A stretch of 21,085 nt of DNA. Origin: Perkinsus olseni (taxonomy: Eukaryota > Perkinsozoa > Perkinsida). Position 1 is the first letter of the stretch, and every line of letters begins with the position of its first letter. Positions 1-8,074 of this stretch are shown piece by piece. A program made the translations under genes and the position numbers. A model generated the notes under the pieces. It did not search any database. It was not told the origin of the DNA and saw nothing but the letters and a program-made list of their open reading frames with translations. The DNA lies in assembly GCA_013115125.1 (NCBI GenBank), contig JABANN010000561.1:1-21085 (forward strand), written 5' to 3'.

Positions 1-36
1 GATTTTCACTCTCATTACCAGTACACCTTTCAAAGA

Positions 37-285
37 TCATTGATAAACTCTTCTTATTGAGCAAGTTACCTCAAAAATGGTGATTTGCATAACGGTTTGG
101 TTCGCACTGTAGTTGCGTTGCCCAGTGACCGGCACAACACAAAATGGCAAGCATTTATCACTTCGCTCCGCTGTGCGACGCTTTTTCATAACGTCGGCGT
201 GTCCGTTAGGTTGGCCGAATATGGGGTTGTTTGGACGTGTCAGTAAATCAAGATCACCTTCGAAGAGCGTAGGAGAGTCCACCAA
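37..285 (-). other. Possible exon of an unrecognised minus-strand gene; rest of 1-450 has no clear gene
   Basis: The minus strand is open here and reads with ordinary amino acid composition (for example SPTLFEGDLDLLTRPNNPIF). It has no ATG start and no recognisable domain. The plus strand of the same stretch is also open for 73 codons but is Arg/Ser/Gly-rich and looks like a shadow frame. If real, this would be an internal exon of a gene diverging from the WW gene that follows, and the region between about 290 and 450 would be the shared upstream space. I see no family signature and no clear splice pair, so it is only a candidate. Confidence 0.25.
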
Positions 286-450
286 TCGGCCTGGAGGTGA
301 TGCGGTGTCCGTCGGAGGGGCTGGTGAACGGTGAGCGGGCCGCCAAGCCCAGCAGTGTACTCGTCATAACGTGGCAGGCGAGGAAGGAGCGATGCTGCTG
401 CTGGTAGTAGAGGAGTGACTACCGTGAACGACTTCGTAGCACGCAGTAAA

Positions 451-2382
451 ATGAACCAGAAGCAAGGGCTTAAGCCTAGCGGGCCGGAGCTGGTGGCTTA
501 TGCGAAGTGGGCGGTGCCACCAGCGCCGTCCATCGGATGCAGCCTTCGAGTGCAGATACCTCGGAGTTGACCCTATGGCAGATGGGGACCTCTTGTGGAT
601 TGCCGAGGAGGCCATCCTGGCGCCGTTGCCGGGTACTCCTGGCCTTGCAGGGCTTATTGTGTGTGGAATGGAGTGTTCTGCTAGGGGAGTGGACGGAGCA
701 CTTCGACTCAAACGACAGGATATTCTATTACAACTCGGAGACTCGTTCTTCCACTTGGACACACCCTTTAGAGGGCCTCTACAGGGACGCGTAGTACTAC
801 TGGGGATTTAGAGTCATCAGCATCATCACTCAGGCAGCTATCGTTAGATACAAGGCACTCGCGGCCATCAGGGATTCTAATACCCAACCAGACCGAAAGT
901 AGCGTCGCACTCTGGACTTCTGTGGTAGGAGGCCTCCCTCTCTCTGCTACAGGTTAGACTTAATAAGGACCTGGCAGGAGGAGGTCACCTGCCTAGAACG
1001 AGAGGTGGGAGCTCATTCAGGGTTGGGTAGCCCGCTGGACGCCCAATCGAGGCGATGCCTATCAGAGAGAGCTGCCTCATCAGTCCATCAGTGTGGTGCA
1101 GGTCCAGAATGCGCTGCTTGACTGGGGTGAGCATGTTGACGATGCGGGCAACAAGTTCTACGCCAATAAGGAGACTGGCAAGAGTACCTGGACGGATCCC
1201 AGGACAGCTCTATGCCACTCCTACCAGTTGAAGAGCAAGGTCCTAAAGATGATGTGCGCAAATGCTGGTATTGGGATAAGTACCAGGGATCTGGACCGTA
1301 TGGTATCCATCCACAAGGTGTTAAGTATCCCCCGGATGCTGCCAGTCTACGGGCGAAAGAAGCGCTGCCACCCATGGTTGCATCAGCGTCGGCGGGGCCG
1401 TCCTCGAGGTCATCCCGTAGGCAGTTGCGGCCATCGAGGTCGCCGCGAGAGGACCACCGGCAGGAGGTGGAGGGGGTAGTAGGGGATTGGCTAATAGCCA
1501 ATGGCTATGGCCCGAGGGAAGAGCATCGGATGTATTCAGAGGGGAAGGTCAGAGTGGGGGGGCGCGGAGGAGACCCCACCGGCTGGGGCTGTAGAAGCAG
1601 CTGGCTCAGCACACCTCACGGGAGAAGCTCTGGTAGTAACTGGTCGGAATGTTCCGTTTCTGGGCGGATGCCGGGATTGAGCCTGGGCGACTCGGTTGGA
1701 AATTAGAGAAGCATTCAGATAGGATTGAATTATTTGGTAGAGTTACGTATGACTATTGAATAGCTGAGCATAGAGACGCGGCAGTAGAAGGGAAAACAAC
1801 TTGCCCTGCCGGCCTCTCGCCCTTGAGGCTTTGTGTACTTATGAGAAGTAGACGACATCCTGGGAGTTAGGGACATCCTTACGGTCATAGCGGAATTGCG
1901 ATGACGATCGCTGCCGTCGAATGGATGTCGTTTGAAGGTGGGGAATGATGGGTCACCGAAATCGAGGGGTGTCGAAGAGACAACTGAACAGACTGTGGTG
2001 AAAAAGAAGAAAAAGAAAAAGAAACACAAAAAGGATCACCAGCACCGTGCGTCCTCACTAGTGGCGGAAGAGGAGATCACTTCGTCGCCGGATAAAGCCA
2101 GTACGTGGTGCTGTCTACCTCTCCACTGGGTACCTGTGCTCCCAGGTGCAGCGGCCCTAGGACCGCCACCACGCCCTGGATTGGGGCACCTGCCACCTGC
2201 TAACACTACTGGGGTGTTGAGGGACGGCCCTCTGGCAGAAATAGGGGCTCCCAAGTAAGGTGGCTGTTCCCCGGCGACAAGTTATCGGTGCCACGTTCAG
2301 GATGAGGACGGCGGGCATCCGTCTAGAGCCTCTGCGACTCGAACCCAGGAACTATCAGGGCCAAGCTGAAGAGACGCCATGA
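451..2382 (+). CDS. CEP164-like WW-domain protein, multi-exon
   Basis: A phase-consistent chain opens at ATG 451: 451-506, 556-632, 685-790, 848-898, then 953 onward. It reads MNQKQGLKPSGPELVAYAK, then YLGVDPMADGDLLWIAEEA, then ILAPLPGEW and a WW domain (first Trp in GEWTEHF, YYN core, second Trp in SSTWTHP). YAKYLG..D.DLLWIA.EA..APLP before a WW is the layout of the CEP164 N-terminus, a distal-appendage protein needed for cilium docking. A second WW follows (LLDWGEHVDDAGNKFY ... KSTWTDP, about 1111-1210). Downstream are a probable 41-bp intron (1240-1280), an Arg/Ser-rich segment, and a Lys-rich run (1998-2033). Introns 2101-2160 and 2255-2300 join in phase to a C-terminus ending at TGA 2380. 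The exons between 1281 and about 1930 are not resolved. Two WW domains may make it another ciliary WW protein. Domain confidence is high and full structure confidence is low. Confidence 0.72.
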
Positions 2383-2561
2383 TTTGTACATGCGTGCTAA
2401 TTGCGTGTATGGAAAGGTTCCCATGCCAGGCTTGTACCACATTTCCTTCAACTCGTCGCTCCTCCGCGTTGGGTCCAGCTCGAGGTCCCTATCCCCGTTC
2501 AGAGCTCTTGTTATGTTGTATGTCTTTGAACCGCCTACCGCTGCCGTCTCTTAGCCTGATG

Positions 2562-2866
2562 AAGGCAGCTGTCCCCCGCTGGCTGGTGACGATGATGCTG
2601 ATAGTGATGCCGGCTGTTGTGGTCGCCGATGAGGGTGCGGGATGCCTTATAAACTGGAAAATAGCAGAATTCATCGTTCGAGATGAGCAGGGTAAGGCCA
2701 CCGAGATGTCCACATATCAGCCCTCTTTCTTTTAGGTAACATCGCCAGAGTTGATAATGATGTAGACGCCTGCCTTGTCCTCTCCGGTGTGACCTTCCTT
2801 AATATCTTCGCCTTCTACGCTCTGTTTTGGTTCATGATTCGCACCTTGATGCTCTCTACTCAATGA
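2562..2866 (+). CDS. Small predicted signal-peptide and membrane protein, two exons
   Basis: ATG 2562 starts MKAAVPRWLVTMMLIVMPAV ending VVADEG, a good signal peptide (basic start, hydrophobic core, small residues before the likely cut). A 44-bp intron (GTAAGG...TTTTAG, 2692-2735) splits a Gly codon and joins in phase to an exon reading NIARVDNDVDAC, then a hydrophobic segment (CLVLSGVTFLNIFAFYALFW), ending at TGA 2864. The spliced product is about 86 residues: signal peptide, short luminal part with two Cys, and one C-terminal membrane span. An upstream in-frame ATG near 2520 is possible but would bury the signal peptide. No family is recognised. It lies between two genes on the same strand, about 180 bp after the WW gene and 127 bp before Prp18. 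Confidence 0.6.
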
Positions 2867-2993
2867 CTTCTATCTTCATCAACCTTGTTGTCTCTTTCCA
2901 ATTCGAGTCTGTCCTTATGTACATAAAAGGTGTCCCACTCTGAAGTTCTCTCGAGTTCAGTGGCAGGAAAGGCAGAGTCCCTCAGTAGTTGAC

Positions 2994-4331
2994 ATGGTAC
3001 GAGCTAGTAGTCCTGGGCGAGCCGAGTCCTTGGAGGAGCTGGCTCAGAGGCGACTAGAGGAAGTCCAGGCCGCAGTAGGGAAGGCAGAGCCCGACAGGTT
3101 CTACGTCTACGATACCTTTGACCCTACCACCATCAGACGCAGGCCGATCAACAAGTGAGCTTGGACTATGAGAGAACACCGCTTGTGAAGGGTGGTTTAC
3201 CAGGGCCCCTCCAGCTGCGAGTACTCCTTCCCCGCCGGATGCCCAGGACGATCCGGTGGCGGCGCACAAACGACAGAAGATAGACAATGAGGCATTCGAG
3301 TCTCGATCTAAGGATGAGTTCCTTAAGGTTGGAGAGTCTGATGGTCTGGGAAGAGGGAGAGAGCAGTTCAAGAGCGATGAGGAGTTTATCAAGTATGGCT
3401 GATGTGGATGGGTTGGGCGAGTAGCGTTGTGTTCCATTAGGTCGTCTATTCTGTACCTGGTTGGCGTGTGGAAACACAAAAGCGAGGAAACTAAGTGGAA
3501 GGGTAATAAGAAGGGTTGGAGCAGGAAGTGTGGTAACCACGATACTCTGTTGCTGACCACTATTTATGGTCATCGGGCGCCGACCTCGGGTATTAGGAGG
3601 GGTTGGAGTAGCCACTGTGATGACCACTGCATTGAATATAATAATAAAGATATTTCCTAAAATTTTGATAAACTGCAAATTAAGATATCTAACAGTGATG
3701 TTACAAGATACTATATTGACGAATATGAACAAAGACGCCTTAATAGTCGCTCATGTATCGCCTTGCGCCCAGGTACCATAGTTGGCAAGACAAAGACGTA
3801 TCTGGATACAGTGGATAGGATGCGGCCGTTGGTGGCACTACTGGAGCATGTTGAGAAGGCTGCTCCCGGTAGGTTGGATTGATGACCTCTGCATTGAACT
3901 GCGGACTCCTGATTGTCAGAGGACCAGCATAGGGTTCCTCCAGCTGTTGTGGACGTCCTTAAGGGAGTGTTCGAGGAAATCATCAAGAGAGAGTAACGCC
4001 AGATAAAGGAGGGTTACCATAGAAGGCGACTCCTTTAGGTACGTTGAAGCCAACAAGCTCTACCTCGATATGACAGTGGGAAATCAATTATGGCCGATGG
4101 GCGGCATCAACCTAGGTGGGCTGCCGTTCATGATGATTCTGCGGGTACTAGTACGACCGACGCCTTACTACGATAGGTGTGGTACAGCAAGTGTGCCGAC
4201 GGGTTGAAGAGAAGTCCCATCTTCTGGATGATGTCGAGGTTAAAAGATACGTACAGGGTATCAAGAGGCTCATAACAGTAGCGATGACGATGTGGCCCAA
4301 TCAAGACGAAAGCAAGAACTTTCAGCCTTAG
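2994..4331 (+). CDS. PRP18: Pre-mRNA splicing factor Prp18
   Basis: Prp18 acts in the second catalytic step of splicing with Slu7 and U5 snRNP. Exons 2994-3154, 3204-3392, 3441-3502, 3782-3868, 3920-3992, 4039-4115 and 4177-4331 total 804 nt, or 267 residues, with every junction in phase. Family signatures are clear. ILYLVGVWKHK matches the helix starting the Prp18 domain (FLKFLLGVW in human). KTKTYLDTVDRMRPLVALL matches QTESYLRPLFRKL. IIKREYVEANKLYLDMTVGN followed by QLWPMGG matches [45 protein letters not shown] matches LNDETQRKYIQGLKRLMT. The N-terminal third is divergent and the protein is shorter than human (about 342). The loop between WPMG and the last helix is only slightly shorter than in human. 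One acceptor (3919 or 3943) and the long intron 3503-3781 are the least certain calls. Confidence 0.92.
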
Positions 4332-4400
4332 AATCTGCGGAGTCGTGTTCTTCGCCACTCGCTGGGGTTCCCGACTAGTTTTTGGGATGTCTCAGCAGCG

Positions 4401-6339
4401 ATGCAGCAGATGACAGTAGTCCCCCGAGTGTCGGAGGCCGTCCTCAAGCCTAGTCAGCTGGCCTTCAAGATCACCCAGGCGGCGGCTGCGGGGAAGCAGG
4501 AGCTCCTTCGGGAGGACTTAGCAAGCGGCATCATCGAACAGGTGAGGGCTGGGTGAGAGACCATCCAGCGTACGGAGCGATGGCAGATGTCCGAGAACTC
4601 CGGAAGGTGGTCGCCATCCCGCCTGTGCCCAGTGCTCTTCCAAGTCTCTCAAGTAGCCCCTGGTAGTACTCTGCTGCGGGATATGGTCATGGCTGCTCGA
4701 CACGATCTAGAGAAGGTACGGTACTATAAGCCCGCTGAAATCGGCCGTAGTATGCAATGCGTCGCTGCGTAATCGCTCCCCTCAACTGGAGGGTATGCTT
4801 TTCTCTGTCGCACCGGTCGGGTCCCTTCTGGACTCCCTTGTCCTTCCATAGGCCCTGGACACGGCAGGGAGACGGACCTCCGGTGCTGCTGCTAAGGAAC
4901 TGTCCGAGGTCGCTATGGTGATGCGTCGAATCCCATCCTCACCCGAAAATGAAGAGTAAGGGGGTGACAGCGTCTGCTCATCAGCCGTCTGAGCCCTCTC
5001 GTTCAGGGTGGAGCGGCGGCTGTGGTCTCTCGTTGGGAGCCACATACCGGGGGTTGGATCCGAAATGGAACTGCTGGATCTAGCTTATGTTGGGATAGCC
5101 CTACAGGATTGCCCGGACAAGTTGCGGACGTAACGCTAGGGGAAGGAGTCCGGGGCCCGGACTGCTCTTGGCCTGCTGCTCCGTGTTACTCGCATCCCGG
5201 GCACTGTGTTCTCGTCAGGGATAGCGTGAACTTAGCATCGAAGTGGATAGCAGAGGAACTGAGTACGAGGTTTCTTGCCTCTTCACAAAGCGACCACCCC
5301 CTCAACACGAAAGGGGCTATCCTGGCGATAGGGGTGTAAGGTGGGGATCATTGATCTACCGTGGGAAGCTGAGGACAAGCATACTCCGGTCGCAACATTT
5401 GCCCGTCAGAATTGGAAGGAGCCTCCAACAGATCGAAGATCCGAGCCAGATCCTAGGGGCCTTACCCTTCCTCGTTGTGGACATCGCCACCAGGGTGCCT
5501 ACCCTACAGGTCCCGAGCTCTGCACAACGTGCGAAAGAAGCAGACTACGTTGTTTTAGTCCCTCCTAGCGCTCAGTCGGTCCCTTGGTGAGTTCCCGCAA
5601 CGAACAGCGCCTCAGACTGTAGCCGCACTGACCCCTATAGTGAGCATACTGCAGAGAATGGCCAATCCCCAGATGTAACGTGGATGGGCTGGTCTTGTCG
5701 TCCTGGTTGAGGAACGGTCGTCCATCAGGATGTCGTCCCCGGGCGTAGTCTCGGATGCCTTGGAGGTGATAACTCTACTTGTACGGCACCACAAGAGAAC
5801 CATGAAGGCCGAGCATCGTGATGCGGTGCGCAGTCTCTTGGAGAGGATGGGGCGAGAGGTTCGGTCGTGGCCGCCTACACCTCGTCAACTGCTGCTTCTG
5901 CTCTTCAGGTCCTATTGCCAGTGCATGCTCAGCATCCCTTCAACTTGCATCAAGTTCTTCTGGTATGTCGCGGTTACAGGGCCATGGACCTGCGGTTGCC
6001 AGCTTTGTCCAAGTTCATCAGGCTGGCAGTGAAAGTTGAGCACACCTCCAACAGGCTGGCTCTCGCTGAGGTAGCCCCACTGACTCGAGCCCGGTACCTG
6101 CTGCCTTACTGGCCAGGTTATGGAACATTGCGTGGCTCTCGGCTTCCACCAACCAACCACCGTAAGCTAGCCGCACTCTCTCCTCAGCACCTGTGTCACC
6201 TCAGTTCTTCGTTCCCATAGTAGACGCTGTCTCGAAGGAAAGGAAATATTCGAGGACGGGTAAAAAGCTTCGGGAAATGCTCCGGAAGATCGAGAAGGAG
6301 TCCACCAAGAGCCGTTCCTCCTTCCACGAGATTTCATGA
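4401..6339 (+). CDS. Unrecognised all-helical (possible helical-repeat) protein, about 12 exons
   Basis: A long phase-consistent chain starts at ATG 4401 (MQQMTVVPRVSEAVLKPSQL): 4401-4541, 4587-4715, an unclear small exon near 4751-4792, then 4852-4955, 5007-5129, 5219-5335, 5410-5494, 5559-5674, 5729-5858, 5909-6070, 6117-6161 and 6205-6339. The predicted product is about 430-440 residues. It is Leu/Ala-rich and amphipathic throughout, for example LLALSRSLGEF, VAALTPIVSILQRMAN, DALEVITLLVRHHKRT and HQVLLVCRGYRAMDLRLPAL, and it ends in a basic tail (KKLREMLRKIEKES). Successive helices of 12-18 residues suggest a helical-repeat scaffold such as the RNA-binding organellar repeat proteins common in alveolates, but no RAP or PPR signature is visible. 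It starts only 69 bp after the Prp18 stop. Exons 2 and 3 are the weakest. Confidence 0.68.
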
Positions 6340-6684
6340 GCTTACTGGCAGCCTCGTTTCTGCGTGCGAGTGGGCGTTGCGTAGAGGTTCTTCTCATCCG
6401 GTTGGACTTGTTGTTACCCGTTGGGCTCGGTCCAAAGGCCATCTTCGCGATATCCCTGACGGCGGTCGTGGTCCCTGCAGGCTCTGTAGGGGGTCTGTGG
6501 CGCTAGCTTCGAATATGTTACCTAGGGCGAGATTGCTCTTCCTGCGTGGAGACAGCTGTCGGCCTTGGACCAGTAGTCTGGGGTGTGGGGTCCCTTTCAA
6601 CAACCTCGTCTCAGCAGGCTTCACGCAACTTCGAAGTTCCATTCTCTCGTGACTCTGCCTTCTAGTTACCAATTGTTGTTTCTG
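6340..6684. other. Intergenic stretch with no convincing gene
   Basis: Both strands carry 90-codon open stretches here, but they are Arg/Ser/Leu/Gly-rich, overlap one another, and give no motif. They look like shadow frames. The segment separates the helical-protein stop from the next ATG and probably holds the 3' end of one transcript and the 5' end of the next. Confidence 0.5.
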
Positions 6685-7267
6685 ATGTCAGCCGACATCG
6701 TGGTAGTAATTGTGATCTTCCTCACAGCACTAGGGGCCCTGCACCTCCTCTATAAGGCGGCCGTGATGACATTCCGCACTGCACTGGACCGACTGGAGAA
6801 GCGACTCGCCAAAGTGCAACAGGAGGCCAAGGCCTGCTCTGCTACGGCTGAGGGGCGCCAGGAAAAGGTCGTGGCTCAGATAAATGAGAGAATAGAGGTC
6901 AGTCTGCTCCTGATGATGCAGCCGACGGGAGCCGCTGCACTCAGGCGGTATCCAGTCAGCTGGCGACTCTCGAAAGCCAGCAGAGTGTCGTTCTGAGAGC
7001 CCTCACGCAAGTGCAGCAAGACCACAAGGCCTTCCAGAATGACAAGGCACAGATTATGATAGATTTGGTGGAGCAACGGAGTGGGGGGGGGCTCGGATAC
7101 GCGGTTAGTGGCAGACATACTGCATGCTTGCGTCCTTAGGGACATTGCAGCAGTATGTTACTAGAATGAAGGAAGCACGGAAGCTGAAACGTAAAGATGC
7201 TGCTCCGGTTGATACAGAGGAGAGGCGAGGTGGGAAGGCGGATAGGTCCAATGACCGTTGCAAGTGA
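6685..7267 (+). CDS. Small membrane-anchored coiled-coil protein, three exons
   Basis: Exons 6685-6897, 6945-7080 and 7140-7267 give 158 residues. The protein begins with an N-terminal hydrophobic anchor (ADIVVVIVIFLTALGALHLL), with no obvious cleavage site. A long Gln/Glu/Ala-rich coiled coil follows (TALDRLEKRLAKVQQEAKAC, then SSQLATLESQQSVVLRAL and QDHKAFQNDKAQIMIDLVEQ). A strongly basic tail follows (TRMKEARKLKRKD...EERRGGK). The layout is N-in or N-out single-span with a soluble coiled coil, as in tethering or inner-membrane scaffold proteins. No named family is recognised. Introns are 47 and 59 bp, and the second begins with GTGGGG and carries a run of nine G. Junction phases agree at both introns, which supports the structure. 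Confidence 0.75.
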
Positions 7268-7320
7268 GCTAAGGGTCATCATCATCGTGTTCAATAGAGC
7301 CTCGCCTCAGATGCCTTCAG

Positions 7321-7458
7321 ATGGCCAGCCTTGGTCAGCTTTGCCCGTACTGTAAGAGTCTCGAGTCCGATAGCTCCAAGCCTGGCAACCGAGTTAAACA
7401 GGACCCGACCGGCCCTCCTCGGAGGATCCCGCCGCCGAAGCCCCAACAGTATGTCTGA
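7321..7458 (+). CDS. Small CxxC-containing ORF, possibly first exon of the next gene
   Basis: ATG 7321 opens a 45-codon frame starting MASLGQLCPYCKSLESDSSK and becoming Pro/Arg-rich (PPRRIPPPKPQQ) before TGA. A single CPYC pair could be half of a zinc site. A GTATGTCTG donor lies at 7449, and an acceptor at 7577-7578 would join it in phase to the frame of the 7607 protein, giving a longer product. The intron would be 130 bp, longer than its neighbours. It could equally be a stand-alone short gene or chance. Confidence 0.35.
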   Translation: MASLGQLCPYCKSLESDSSKPGNRVKQDPTGPPRRIPPPKPQQYV

Positions 7459-7606
7459 TGCCGCTTGGCGATGCGTAAAGCATGAGTGAATGTTTCATGT
7501 TCCCTGCTTTCATTCCGAGTTAAACTTTGCGCTTGATCCCTCAAGTGCCAGTCGGTAGTTTTTCAAACTTGAAACCAGCCAGCCGAGGCTTGGTGCTGCG
7601 GCTGCC

Positions 7607-8024
7607 ATGGCTGAGCCGACTACCCAATCTTCCGCAACTTCCATTCGAACCACCACCGGTGTTGACTCTTCGAGCAGCGATTCTGCAGCCCCAGATGATG
7701 ATTCAATCGAGGGCATTATCCGTAGGAGGTCGATGGCACGCTGGGGCCTCGGCAAGAACGTAAGGAGCCTCTTGCATGCAGACCTGCCGGTTCTCGTACT
7801 GCTCTCTCCCCTCCTAGTTGTACGTCCCGCTGTCGTCGGCCAACGAAGGGGCTGAGTCAGTTGGACTAGATGTTTCCAAGCACATGCTTGAGTCCTTGGT
7901 GCAGTGGAGGTCCAATATCGGAAGGGACAGGCCCCTCGGCATGAATGAGGAGCAGAAGGATGGGCTAGTCAGCCTGCTTAGTAATAAGGGCTTCAAGATT
8001 CGATATGCTATCCGCATGGACTGA
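7607..8024 (+). CDS. Small unknown protein, two exons
   Basis: Exons 7607-7759 and 7818-8024 are joined over a 58-bp GTAAGG...CTAG intron with matching phase and predict 119 residues. The N-terminal 35 residues are Ser/Thr/Asp-rich and disordered. The rest is helical and charged (SIEGIIRRRSMARWGLGKN, then LDVSKHMLESLVQWRSNIGR and LGMNEEQKDGLVSLLSNKGF). The IIRRRSMARWGLGKN stretch loosely resembles the MRLRALSRYGLD helix that follows the propeller in Mios proteins, and a Mios-like gene starts just downstream. The two could therefore be one gene: a donor at 7981 and acceptor at 8053 keep phase. The resemblance is short, so I list them separately. Confidence 0.5.
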
Positions 8025-8074
8025 ATCTGCTCTACGTCAGGCTTTGATTTCAGCTTCATCGTTTTTCGTTCATC

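Noticed and set aside
1980-2040. Lys-rich run as a separate low-complexity gene
   Set aside because: It sits in frame with downstream exons of the WW gene, with phase-matched introns at 2101-2160 and 2255-2300, so it is better read as part of that protein.
3166-3732. Long minus-strand ORFs (168 and 188 codons) opposite Prp18
   Set aside because: They lie over plus-strand Prp18 exons whose protein matches the family. The antisense peptides are Ser/Leu/Arg-rich shadows.
5612-5803. Minus-strand 63-codon ORF inside the helical-protein gene
   Set aside because: It overlaps well-supported plus-strand exons 5559-5674 and 5729-5858 and has no domain or splice support.
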